Shown here one piece after another: positions 1 to 9,700 of a stretch of 64,000 nt of DNA (the first letter of the stretch is position 1; the number at the start of each line of letters is the position of its first letter). The position numbers and the translations under genes were made by a program. This stretch comes from DASRHT01 sp035293765 (GTDB lineage Bacteria > Chloroflexota > Ktedonobacteria > Ktedonobacterales > Ktedonobacteraceae), in NCBI GenBank assembly GCA_035293765.1, contig DATGMF010000071.1, forward strand, positions 30,726-94,725. Reading direction: 5' to 3'. A model generated the notes under the pieces. That model was not told the DNA's origin. It did not search any database and saw only the letters and a program-made list of their open reading frames with translations.

Positions 1-3000
1 AGGCTGGATGGATGAATTGAACGGGCTGGCCTTCTATCTCGTCGATGGTAGTGCGCAGGGTCTCGTGCCGCCGCACAATCTCAGCCAGGCTGCGTTCCAA
101 CGCCTCTACATCCAGCCATCCGCGGATACGCAGGGCCATTGGGATATTGTAGAAGGGGCTCTCCGGGTCCAACTGATGCAGGAACCACAGGCGCTGTTGC
201 GCCAGTGAGAGCGGGAGCAATGCCGGGCGTGAACGCTCGTTTAGAGCAGGCAGCGAGCTCTTCTCCTGGGACCACCGTGCTATTTCCGCTTGCTCAGCCA
301 GCGCCGCCAGGGTCGGGTACTCGAAGATGGCGTGCAAGGGCAGATCAACTTCCAGAGCTTTATAGAGATGGGCGAGGACCTTGATAGCCAGCAGAGAGTA
401 GCCGCCAATCGCAAAAAAGTTATCAAAGACGCTCACCCGATCCAGATTCAGCACCTGGCACCAGATACCCGCCATGATCTCCTCGATGGCAGTGCGAGGA
501 GCGACATAGGAGGCCGCCAGTTCAATGCGATCATGCTCCGGCATAGGCAAAGCGCGCCGATCCACTTTGCCATTCGGCGAGAGCGGTAACTGCTCAAGCA
601 CAACAAAGACCGTTGGCATCATGTACTGAGGCAAGCGCTCACGTAACCAGGTTTTTAGATGGTCACCGGCCACGAACTCTTGTTGCTCAGAGACGATATA
701 CGCCACCAGACGTTTGGTTCCAGGCTGGTCCTCGCGAACAATGACCACGACTTCGCGAACGGCTGGATGCTGGCCCAGCACTGTCTCAATCTCGCCCAAC
801 TCGATACGAAAACCGCTGACCTTCACCTGATAATCGATGCGCCCCAGGAACTCGATGGTGCCATCAGGTCGATAGCGCGCTAAATCGCCTGTTCTATATA
901 ACCTTTCTCCGGCTGCGCCAAATGGATCAGGGATAAATTTCTCCGCCGTTAAGGCTGGCTGATGGAGATACCCACGCGCCAGACCCTTGCCGCCAGTGTA
1001 TAACTCTCCAGGAACGCCAATGGGCACCGGCTGCATATAGGCATCCAGGATATAGACCTGCGTGTTGGCAACGGGGGAGCCAATGGACACAGAGTTGCCA
1101 ACCTGCTCCTCTTGCGTCATGAAGTAGCAAGAGGTAAACGTGGTGTTCTCCGTTGGTCCATAGCCATTGACGAGAGTACACCCTCCCCGTTGTGCCAGAA
1201 TTTTCTTCGCATGGGGAACAGATACAATATCTCCTCCCGTGATCACATACTTCACGGTCTGTAGACTCTCAAGATGGTACTCTACCATCTGGCTAAACAG
1301 CCCGGACGTGATCCAGAGGACGGTGATACAATATTGCTCAATCGCCCGTTGCAGTTCATTTAAGGATGACGTGTAAGAAGGAAACACTACCAGGCGCGCA
1401 CCGTTGAGCAGGCTGCCCCAGAGCTCGAGGGTCGAGGCATCAAAGGAAACAGGAGCCGATTGTAAGAAAACTTCCTGCGGAGCAAACGCGGCAAAATTTG
1501 CTTCTTTCACCAGGCGCGCGATATTGGCATGCGTCACGCAGACCCCCTTAGGGGTGCCGGTAGAACCTGAAGTATAAATGATATAGGCGAGATTAGTCGC
1601 GCTCAATCCTTCAGGTGGCGTGAATACCACATCATCATCTTCATCCTCCTCTTCTAGATTATCTACGCTATAAATCGCAAGTCCTTCTGCGGACAGACGA
1701 TCATACAAGTGGCGCTGAGTGAGCAGGATTGTGATGCGAGCATCAGCGATCATAAAAGCCAGGCGCTCACGCGGATAGCCCGGGTCCAGCGGCACATAGA
1801 TGCCTCCCGCTTTAAGGATCGCCAGCAAGGCCACCACCAGTTCCAGTGAGCGCTCCATGCAGATGCCAACCGGCACTTCTGGCCCAACTCCCAGCTCGCG
1901 GAGCTGCCAGGCAAGACCATTGACCCGCTGATCAAGCGCGCGGTAACTCAACGCCCGCTCTTCACAGGCGAGAGCGATGGCATCGGGACGCACCCGTACC
2001 TGTTCCTCAAAGAGCTCATGAACACAGCGATCCTGAGGAAAAGGAGTTTGGGTCGCATTCCAGTCATGCACCACCGTCTGCTCTTCGGCAGGCGGCAGGA
2101 GCGGATACTGCATGATGCTCTGTTCAGGATCAGCCACGATAGCGTGCAGCAGCGTCTGGAGATGTCCAACCATGCGCTTGATCGTGCCGGCATCAAAAAG
2201 ATCGGTGCTGTACTCAATCTTGCCGCGCATGCCGCCGTCTATTTCCGTCAACTCAAGCATGACATCAAATTTTGCCGTCCCGCTATCAACCTCCAGCGAG
2301 CTCATTTCCAGATTGGTGAGCGGTCGGACCGATGCCAGGATGTTCTGTAAAACAAATGCCGCCTGGAAAAGCGGATTGCTATTGGACGAACGCTCAACCT
2401 TTAGCTCCTGGACCAGGCGATCAAAAGGCAGGTCCTGGTGATCGTAGGCAGCCAGGGTCATCTCGCGCACTCGCTGTAGCAAGGTGCGGAACGACGGATT
2501 GCCGGACAGGTCAGTGCGCAAGACCAGGGTGTTGACAAAAAAGCCCACCAGATCTTCCAGTTCCAACTGGCTCCGATTGGCGGTTGGCGAGCCCACCAGT
2601 ACATCGTTCTGGCCGCTGTAGCGCGCCAGCAGCATATTGAAGGCCGCCAGCAGGGTCATAAAGAGGGTGACGCCTTCGCGCCGGCTCAACTCTTTGAGCG
2701 CCGCAACGAGCGAGGCATCAATGCTAAAGCGCTCGGCGGCTCCGCGGAAGGTCTGCACAGGCGGACGAGGCCGGTCGGTTGGCAAGCTGAGCGTAGTTGT
2801 GGCCCCGGCGAGCTGTTGGCGCCAGTAGGTGATTTGCTCTGTGAACGCTTGCTCCTGCGACCATTCACGCTGCCAGAGCGTATAATCGGCATACTGCAGC
2901 GGCAACTCGGACAGGGGAGACCCCTGTTCCTGGCTGAAAGCTTCGTAGAGCACGCCCAACTCGCGCAAGAAAACGTCCTTCGACCAGCCATCAAAGACAA

Positions 3001-5356
3001 TGTGATGCGCCGTCAGGATCAATACATGCTCTGTCGGCGCAAGACAGAGCAGCTTACCGCGGATCAGGGGTCCCTGGCTCAGATCGAAAGGCTGCATCGC
3101 TTCCGCCTTAGCCAACTGCTGTACTTTCTCCTCCCGCTGTTCTACGGGCAGAGATTGCAGGTCGATGAAGGCATCGGACGCGCCAAAGCTGGCGGATGCG
3201 ATAAATTGGGCCCACACGGAGGGCGGATGAATGTGTTGAACCGGCTGCCCATCCACCTCGTCGATGGTGGTGCGCAGAGCCTCGTGCCGCCGCACAATCT
3301 CGGTCAGGCTGCGTTCCAACGCCTCTCTCTGTAACGGGCCACGAATAGACAGGACCACGGGAATATTATAGAAAGGACTCTGGGGGTCCAACTGATGCAG
3401 TACCCACAGGCCCTGCTGCGCGAGCGAGAGCGGCAGTAACGCCGGGCGAGTGCGCACCTCAAGGACTGAAAAGCCTGCTTCTGACTGATTTTTGCGTGCC
3501 AGCTCTACCTGCTCAGCCAGAGCCGCTATGGTAGGATACTTGAACAGGATGTTGATCGGCAGTTCCACCTGCACCGCTTTACGGAGGCGCGCAATTACCT
3601 GCATGGCGAGCAAAGAGTGTCCCGCAATCACAAAAAAGTCATCAAAGACTCCCACCTGCCGCCTCAGGACATCAGCCCAGATGCCTGCCAGCAGTTCTTC
3701 AAGAGCTGTACGGGGAGCCACATAAGGGACGTTCAGTTCTCTCTGGTCATGCTCTGGCTCGGGAAGAGCTCGCCGATTGACTTTGCCATTCGGTAAAAGC
3801 GGCAGGTGCTCCAGCAAGACAAACGTCGCCGGGACCATATACTGGGGGAGCTTCTCACCGAGCCAGTCGCGCAAGGTCGCGACGGCTGATGCTTCTTCTT
3901 GCGCCGTCACCACATACGCGATCAGCCGTTTCTCTCCTGCGTGATCCTCCCGCGCTACCACTATCGCTTCTTGAATGGCGGGATGTTCTCTAAGCACCGC
4001 GGCAACTTCGCCCGGTTCGACGCGGAACCCGCGAATCTTCACCTGATCATCAAGCCTGCCGATGAACTCAATCGAGCCGTCAGCGAGCACGCGCACATGA
4101 TCGCCGGTCTTATAGAGCCGCTCCCCAGGCTCGGAGCCAAAGGGGTTCGGGACAAAGCGTTCCGCGGTGAGTTCTGGCCGATGAAGGTAGCCACGAGCGA
4201 CCCCGGCTCCGCCAATGTAGAGCTCACCCGACGCTTCAGGGGCAACAGGACTGCCATGCTCATCCAGCACATAGACCTGGGCATGCGCTACTGGCTTCCC
4301 TATCGGCACCAACAACGCGGTTTCCTGATGCCGATTACTCGATCTCAGGTCGTAAGTTAACGCTCCGATGGTCGTTTCGGTTGGACCATAGTGATTGAAG
4401 ATCAGGCAACGCGGAGTTTGCGCCGCGATCTGCTCGATGATGCTCCAGTTTAACGCCTCGCCGCCAAAAATCAGGCGATGCTGGGGCAAAAACTGCGCCA
4501 CCTGGCCCGATGCGGCCAGCGCCGCCCAGTGCGAGGGGGTGATTTTCAGACAATCAATGGTATGGCCCTTGAAGTAGTCAGCTAACGCATCAGGATCGGT
4601 AACGCGCTGCTCAGCGATAAGATGTAGGGTTCCACCCTGACAGAGCGCCGGAAAGAGCAAGGTATTACAGAAATCGGCAGTGATGGATTGCAGTACCGCA
4701 AAACTCATCCCGGGGACAAAACCAAACCGTATAATAATCCCGAATACATAGTTCAAGAGCTGCCGATGCTCAATCACGACCCCCTTTGGCTTGCCGGTTG
4801 AGCCAGAGGTATAGATCACATAAGCGGGCTGCGAGGCATAGGCTTGCCAGGAAGGATTTTCCATACATCCCTGAGCAATGGTCTCCCAATCTTGCTCCAG
4901 ATCGAGCGCGTGTACTACATATTGCTGCAATTGTTGTTTCAGCTCATGCTGCGCCAGTAATACCTGTATCTGCGCATCAGTTAACGTCTCTCTGAGCCGC
5001 TCCACTGGAGCTTTGGGATCGAGCGGAACGTACGCGCCTCCCGCTTTCAGAATGCCCAGCAGCCCGACGATCATCGCTATCGAGCGGTCCAGGCATATGC
5101 CCACCAGGCTCTCCGACTGTACACCCGCCTGCCGCAAAAAGTGCGCCAACTGATTCGCTCTCTGATTTAATGCCTGATACGTAATCTGCTCACCTTCATA
5201 CACCACGGCAACTGCTCCCGGTGTGAGGCTGGCCTGTTGCTCAAAAAGCTGACAAATATGCTTTATCTCAGGGTATTCTTCGGATGCGATAAATCGGGTC
5301 CCTGCAATCGCTTTTTCGCTGTTGAGGATATTTTTCAAAGTAGTGGAGGTTTCCAT
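1..5356 (-). CDS. NRPS, A-PCP-C-A-PCP-C(partial), runs off left edge
   Basis: Nonribosomal peptide synthetase; the frame is open from the ATG at 5356 to the window edge, so the C-terminus is missing. Seen in order: adenylation domain (TSGSTGKPKG near residue 185), carrier (AGHSLL near 575), condensation domain (HHIVFDGWS near 787), second adenylation domain (TSGSTGTPKG near 1265), carrier (GGYSLL near 1652, Tyr for the usual His before the Ser), and the start of another condensation domain (LPLSLAQQRLWFLHQ) at 1715+. The protein begins directly with an A domain, so it starts a chain or needs a C domain supplied in trans. By-eye codes are A1 D-F-T-K-I-G-H-I-G, closest to the remembered Asp code DLTKVGHIGK, and A2 D-A-L-W-I-G-G-T-F, Val-like. 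Start chosen from RBS AAAGGTGAG just upstream. Last gene seen of the left operon. Two GTRFIAS/AQFIAS repeat insertions lie inside it. Domain calls are firm; substrates are tentative. Confidence 0.95.
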   Translation of the reverse strand, partial: METSTTLKNILNSEKAIAGTRFIASEEYPEIKHICQLFEQQASLTPGAVAVVYEGEQITYQALNQRANQLAHFLRQAGVQSESLVGICLDRSIAMIVGLLGILKAGGAYVPLDPKAPVERLRETLTDAQIQVLLAQHELKQQLQQYVVHALDLEQDWETIAQGCMENPSWQAYASQPAYVIYTSGSTGKPKGVVIEHRQLLNYVFGIIIRFGFVPGMSFAVLQSITADFCNTLLFPALCQGGTLHLIAEQRVTDPDALADYFKGHTIDCLKITPSHWAALAASGQVAQFLPQHRLIFGGEALNWSIIEQIAAQTPRCLIFNHYGPTETTIGALTYDLRSSNRHQETALLVPIGKPVAHAQVYVLDEHGSPVAPEASGELYIGGAGVARGYLHRPELTAERFVPNPFGSEPGERLYKTGDHVRVLADGSIEFIGRLDDQVKIRGFRVEPGEVAAVLREHPAIQEAIVVAREDHAGEKRLIAYVVTAQEEASAVATLRDWLGEKLPQYMVPATFVLLEHLPLLPNGKVNRRALPEPEHDQRELNVPYVAPRTALEELLAGIWADVLRRQVGVFDDFFVIAGHSLLAMQVIARLRKAVQVELPINILFKYPTIAALAEQVELARKNQSEAGFSVLEVRTRPALLPLSLAQQGLWVLHQLDPQSPFYNIPVVLSIRGPLQREALERSLTEIVRRHEALRTTIDEVDGQPVQHIHPPSVWAQFIASASFGASDAFIDLQSLPVEQREEKVQQLAKAEAMQPFDLSQGPLIRGKLLCLAPTEHVLILTAHHIVFDGWSKDVFLRELGVLYEAFSQEQGSPLSELPLQYADYTLWQREWSQEQAFTEQITYWRQQLAGATTTLSLPTDRPRPPVQTFRGAAERFSIDASLVAALKELSRREGVTLFMTLLAAFNMLLARYSGQNDVLVGSPTANRSQLELEDLVGFFVNTLVLRTDLSGNPSFRTLLQRVREMTLAAYDHQDLPFDRLVQELKVERSSNSNPLFQAAFVLQNILASVRPLTNLEMSSLEVDSGTAKFDVMLELTEIDGGMRGKIEYSTDLFDAGTIKRMVGHLQTLLHAIVADPEQSIMQYPLLPPAEEQTVVHDWNATQTPFPQDRCVHELFEEQVRVRPDAIALACEERALSYRALDQRVNGLAWQLRELGVGPEVPVGICMERSLELVVALLAILKAGGIYVPLDPGYPRERLAFMIADARITILLTQRHLYDRLSAEGLAIYSVDNLEEEDEDDDVVFTPPEGLSATNLAYIIYTSGSTGTPKGVCVTHANIARLVKEANFAAFAPQEVFLQSAPVSFDASTLELWGSLLNGARLVVFPSYTSSLNELQRAIEQYCITVLWITSGLFSQMVEYHLESLQTVKYVITGGDIVSVPHAKKILAQRGGCTLVNGYGPTENTTFTSCYFMTQEEQVGNSVSIGSPVANTQVYILDAYMQPVPIGVPGELYTGGKGLARGYLHQPALTAEKFIPDPFGAAGERLYRTGDLARYRPDGTIEFLGRIDYQVKVSGFRIELGEIETVLGQHPAVREVVVIVREDQPGTKRLVAYIVSEQQEFVAGDHLKTWLRERLPQYMMPTVFVVLEQLPLSPNGKVDRRALPMPEHDRIELAASYVAPRTAIEEIMAGIWCQVLNLDRVSVFDNFFAIGGYSLLAIKVLAHLYKALEVDLPLHAIFEYPTLAALAEQAEIARWSQEKSSLPALNERSRPALLPLSLAQQRLWFLHQLDPESPFYNIPMALRIRGWLDVEALERSLAEIVRRHETLRTTIDEIEGQPVQFIHPA
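3192..3217 (-). repeat. Dispersed repeat (GTRFIAS-type) inside a C domain
   Basis: The plus strand reads gatgcgataaattgggccc, a near copy of gatgcgataaatcgggtccc at 5283-5302 and of the intergenic copies at 11044-11063 and 34650-34674. It is read in frame and encodes AQFIAS in the variable loop after the condensation-domain start, where extra residues appear to be inserted. Confidence 0.55.
5281..5305 (-). repeat. Dispersed repeat (GTRFIAS-type) in an NRPS N-terminus
   Basis: On the coding strand GCAGGGACCCGATTTATCGC encodes GTRFIAS within the first 30 residues of the NRPS. The same DNA motif is intergenic at 11044-11063 and 34650-34674, so here the repeat has become protein-coding. Confidence 0.65.
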
Positions 5357-5720
5357 ATCATATCTCACCTTTCTCTACGCGTAACTGTGGTATAAACAAC
5401 CGCTATCACCAGTAGCGTGCCTCTTCGCCATTTTCGACTGCTGAGCACCTGTGGCGCCTGGTAAGCGGCTATTTCCAGGGCACAAAAGAACATGAACGGA
5501 TACGGGATACTGCATGGATGGAAAGCTGTGAAAGTAATAGGTGCGAGTAGCAGATATCAACACGCACTACGAAAAAACGAGAAACTACAATATGAACCTG
5601 GCCGCATCTACGAGCGAAAGTAGGAAACCGGACCCTCTGCAAGAGGTGGCAAATTCTCTAGCGCCACAGTCATCTTCGAGGGTCCTGAGGACACAGCAGT
5701 AACACAGATCCAAAAGACAG
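5357..5720. other. Intergenic spacer with nested stem-loop
   Basis: No convincing gene is seen between the SbnA-like gene and the next NRPS. The spacer holds an 8-bp inverted repeat, GGACCCTC (5630-5637) with GAGGGTCC (5678-5685), enclosing a second pair GTGGC/GCCAC. In an operon transcript this would fold into a nested hairpin that could attenuate, terminate or process the RNA ahead of the distal NRPS. The minus-strand 62-codon frame at 5375-5563 has no recognisable features. Confidence 0.5.
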
Positions 5721-6761
5721 TCAAACTTCAGAGTGAATTTTTGTCACAGGTCCAAGATGACCGGCAAGAGATAGATTATGCTCCTCCAACCACTGTTGAT
5801 TGAAAATTGATGAGACGTAGTTCTCGCCTGTATCGGGGCAGAGGCAGGCTGGCCTTTTCACTTCGGGATGTTCCGCCAGGTAGCGTGCGCAGGCGGCGAG
5901 AACGGCTCCGCTCGATCCCCCAACCCTGATGCCGGTCCCGTCATAGAGGGCATGACAGAATGCAAAGGCTTCTTCATCGCTGACGAGCATATAGGTGTCA
6001 TAGACGTCTCTGGTAATAAAGTCAGAGGGGCGAGCTGCGCCAATGCCCGTTAATATACGTGGGCCGGGAGGCGTACCAAAAACCACAGACCCCTTAACAT
6101 CTACCCCGATGACCCGCGTCTGAGGGCTGACCTCGCGAAAGTACCGGCCAATGCCTGCCAGCGTACCACCGGTCGAGACGGCGACAAAGACAACATCCAC
6201 CTGTTCATTCATCTGATGATAGAGCTCTGGCCCGGTTTGTTTATAATGGATCGCAGGATTGGCCACATTGGAATACTGATTTGTCCAGATATATCTGCTA
6301 GAGGCACGACAGAGGTCCTCAATCCGCTCAAGCCGGCTCATAAGATATCCCCCTGTTCTGTCGGGCTTTGCAATGACCTCCACCTCGGCACCCAGCAACT
6401 GCATTTTGGCAACGTTTTCTTGCGTGGCTTTGAGATCAGTAATGGCACGAAAATGATATCCTCTCGCCTTAGCAATCATCGCCAGCGCCACCCCAAGATT
6501 GCCAGAGGTTGATTCCAGAATCACCGAGTTTTTCTGGAGGAGCTTATACTCCTCCAGAAAGCGAATTAACGAGTAGGCGGTGCGCGCTTTGACCGAACCG
6601 CCTGGATTGGCGCCTTCCAGTTTCAGGTAGATCACTCTGGGGGCGCCATCAAGTTCCAGATAGACCGCCTGCACCGGTGTATTGCCAATCTGCTCTACCA
6701 GCGCGCGTAATTGTTTTAGCTCAAGGTCAGCTAATGCGGAAACTTTCATAGAAACATTCAT
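5721..6761 (-). CDS. SbnA/cysteine-synthase-like PLP enzyme (2,3-diaminopropionate pathway)
   Basis: A 346-aa fold-type II PLP enzyme. The PLP lysine is in NPGGSVKAR (K58 from this start); the substrate loop ESTSGNLGVALAMIAKARG and the PLP phosphate loop VSTGGTLAGIGR follow. GGYLMSR, INQYSN-like WTNQYSN and KGSVVFG-type segments match SbnA of staphyloferrin B, which joins O-phosphoserine and glutamate to make N-(2-amino-2-carboxyethyl)-glutamate, precursor of L-2,3-diaminopropionate. Ordinary cysteine synthases are shorter and differ in these segments. The oxidative partner SbnB is not in this window. Start ATG 6761 is chosen over a TTG one codon earlier; RBS AAGGAG lies 11 nt upstream. The gene is 15 nt downstream of an NRPS, in the same operon. 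Use by the diamino-acid-like A domain at 12057-17360 is inferred. Another beta-substituted alanine product remains possible. Confidence 0.85.
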   Translation of the reverse strand: MNVSMKVSALADLELKQLRALVEQIGNTPVQAVYLELDGAPRVIYLKLEGANPGGSVKARTAYSLIRFLEEYKLLQKNSVILESTSGNLGVALAMIAKARGYHFRAITDLKATQENVAKMQLLGAEVEVIAKPDRTGGYLMSRLERIEDLCRASSRYIWTNQYSNVANPAIHYKQTGPELYHQMNEQVDVVFVAVSTGGTLAGIGRYFREVSPQTRVIGVDVKGSVVFGTPPGPRILTGIGAARPSDFITRDVYDTYMLVSDEEAFAFCHALYDGTGIRVGGSSGAVLAACARYLAEHPEVKRPACLCPDTGENYVSSIFNQQWLEEHNLSLAGHLGPVTKIHSEV

Positions 6762-6776
6762 CAATGCAAAAACTCC

Positions 6777-9700
6777 TTACTGCGCATCTGAGGCTCGATC
6801 AAGACAGCCTTGCAGATGCTGCGCTAGCGTTTCAACGGACGGATTATTCATGATAGTGTTGTGGTAACCAGGCACCAGGTAGACTTCTAACGGAAGTGCA
6901 GTCATTTGTTGCCAGCCAAGCTCATCCAGGTTCTCTGCCAGCACTTTGTTTTGATCAAGCTCATCGCGTTCGTTAGCACGGAAAAATGTAATTGGCCCGG
7001 GATACTGGCGTGCTTTATAGCTGAGGGCTGTATGCATTCTAGACTTGAAGAGCAATACTTGTTGTCTGACCCAGCGAGGGTCCATCGACAGTAACTCTAC
7101 ATTGGCCTGGCGAACCAGAGACAGGACATGTTGCAATTGCTCTTCCACGGTAAGAGGCGCCAGTTCGTCATAAATGTCCTGCACCTTTTTATTGCTACTT
7201 TCACGGAGCCACTCTGAGGCGATAATGGCCAGCAACGTGGTCTCATCATCGGTCACATCGTCCGCGTGGGTCGGAGGATGCGAGTCAAAGATAGCGAGCA
7301 AGGCTACTTTCTGACCCTGTGCCAGGAGTTGCTGCGCCATTTCAAAAGCAATAAGCCCGCCAAAGGAATAGCCCCCCAGGAAGTAGGGTCCCTCCGGTTG
7401 TATCTCTTTCAGGACAGAGATATAGGAACAGACCATCTCTTCAAGCGAGCTGGCGCCGCTCTCGCCTTCCTCAACAACGGTGGTATCTTGTATCCCATAC
7501 ACAGGTCTGTCTGGACGCAAATAGCGCGCCAGATTATAGTAGCTGCTCACATTACCACTGGCAGGATGAATACAGAAGAAAGGCGCTTTGTCACCTCGGG
7601 GCTGAATTGGCACCAGAGGAGATCGGGTTACTGTATGTGCGCCCTGGAGCTGGCGGATCGCGCGCGCTAGTGCCGCAATATCCTGAGCCTGGAATATCAC
7701 TGGCAGTTCTATCTGGACCTCTAATCTCTTCTGGATCTCACTCATCAGCCGAATGGCAGACAAAGAATGGCCGCCGATCAGGAAAAAATTGTCGGTAATA
7801 CTGATGGGCCGTAGCTGTAAAATTTCCTCGATGCTCTGGACCAGTTGCTGCTCCACCAGATCACGCGGAGGTCGGAATGCCTCCTGGCGCACTAACCCTT
7901 GTGCGCCGGGAGCGGGTAATTTGTTCTTATCAATTTTGCCGTTGGGCATCATTGGAAACGTTTCCAGCGACACGATACTATTGGGAAGCATATACGGGGG
8001 AAGCTTACTACGCAGGTAGTTCATCAGCTCAAGGCTCTCAATCTGTTGGCCCTCTTTGGGTACGATGTAGACAACAAGGGTACGATCTTTCGGCCTATCC
8101 TCCCGTACCATCACAACACACTGCTGCACCGCCGCATATTGATCGAGCGTTTTTTCAATTTCCCCTAGCTCGATGCGGAAGCCTCGTAACTTCACCTGAC
8201 TATCATTGCGCCCGAGAAAGATGAGTTGCCCATCGGCGGTATAGCGCGCCAGGTCGCCTGTTTTATAGAGCCGCTGGCCCGGTGTTGTGCTGTAAGGATC
8301 CGGAACGAAGCGTTCCGCCGTTATAGCGGGTTGCTGCATATATCCACGGGCCAGGCCAGCTCCCCCAATATAAATTTCGCCACTTACGCCGACCGGCACC
8401 GGTTGGAGCCATTCGTTCAAGAGATAAATCTGCGTATTGCAGATCGGGCGACCAATCAGAGATTTACCGGTTTCGCGTAAGTCAACGACTAGAGTAGAGT
8501 AGCAAGTGGTTTCTGTAGGACCGTAGGCGTTATACAGGTGTGCTTTTTCGCTCCAGCGCTCGACGAGTTCGTTCGAATACGCTTCACCGGCTGTTACAAT
8601 GTGTTGCAACGCGGGAAACGCCCTCTCCGGCAGCGCCATCATGGCAGAAGGAGTCAACACCAGCACATTGATTCCCTGCGTCAGCAGCACATTAGCCAGT
8701 GGCTCACCAGGCATCAGGGCATCACGCGTATTCAGGTACAAGGTCGCTCCATTCATCAGGGACATCCATATCTCCCATACAGAAACATCAAAGCTTTGCG
8801 AGGCAAACTGGAGAATACGTAGCCCTGGATGGACATGGAAGATTGCTTCTTGCTGAGCGAGAAGGTTGCAGACGCCACGATAAGTTACCACGACCCCCTT
8901 TGGCTTGCCGGTTGAGCCAGAAGTATAAATGACATAGGCGCTATTATCGCTCTGGATTGTGCGTGTTGGATTCTTCTCAGCAGACGCGCTGACACCCTGC
9001 ATGCCTGCGGTATCAAGAAAGACGACCTGCATAGTATGTTGAGGCAGAGCTTGGACGATATGCTGTTGCGCAACGATCAGGCGCATCCCTGCTTCAGCGA
9101 TGATCGGCTGGAGCCGCTCCACCGGGTAATCTGGATCAAGAGGCAGATAGGCTCCTCCCGCCTTGAGAATGCCAAGCGCGCCAATGACCATTGCTATTGA
9201 ACGTTCACAATACAGCCCAACGACCTCATCCGCACCTACGCCCATCGATTGTAACTTGTGTGCCAGCATGTTCCCCTGGCGATTGAGCTCGTCATAGGTG
9301 AGGTGGACGTCGTCGAAAACCAGCGCAACGTTGTCTGGCAATTCCTGCGCCCGTGCCTCAAAGGCATCGGGAATACAGAGCGTCTCAGGATAGGGCACAG
9401 TTGTGTTATTCCAATCAACCAGCATGCGCTGACGCTCGGCAGGCGTAAGCAGCGATATCGCTCCACAGGACAGGCCGGAATGCGCATTGCTTATCCCCTC
9501 AAGCAGTACCATAAAATGCTTCAGTAACTGTTCTGCCACCGGGGCATCAAAGCGTCGGCGATCATACGCCAGGTAGACCGTCATTTCTTTTCCAGGGACG
9601 ATAGCCAGGCAGAGAGGATAGTTAGTGGGAGAGGATGTAGAAATCTGATCGATCTTCAAGCTCATTCGCCTCTCCATCTCTTCCCCATCTCCAGGATAAT

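Noticed and set aside
1..5356. Possible frameshift in the left-edge NRPS, because it lacks a complete frame in the window
   Set aside because: Frame is the same from the ATG at 5356 to base 2 and all domain motifs are in phase; it is simply cut by the window edge.
5375..5563. 62-codon minus-strand frame in the spacer after the SbnA-like gene
   Set aside because: No RBS, no domain, no hydrophobic pattern; the spacer is better explained as structured RNA.
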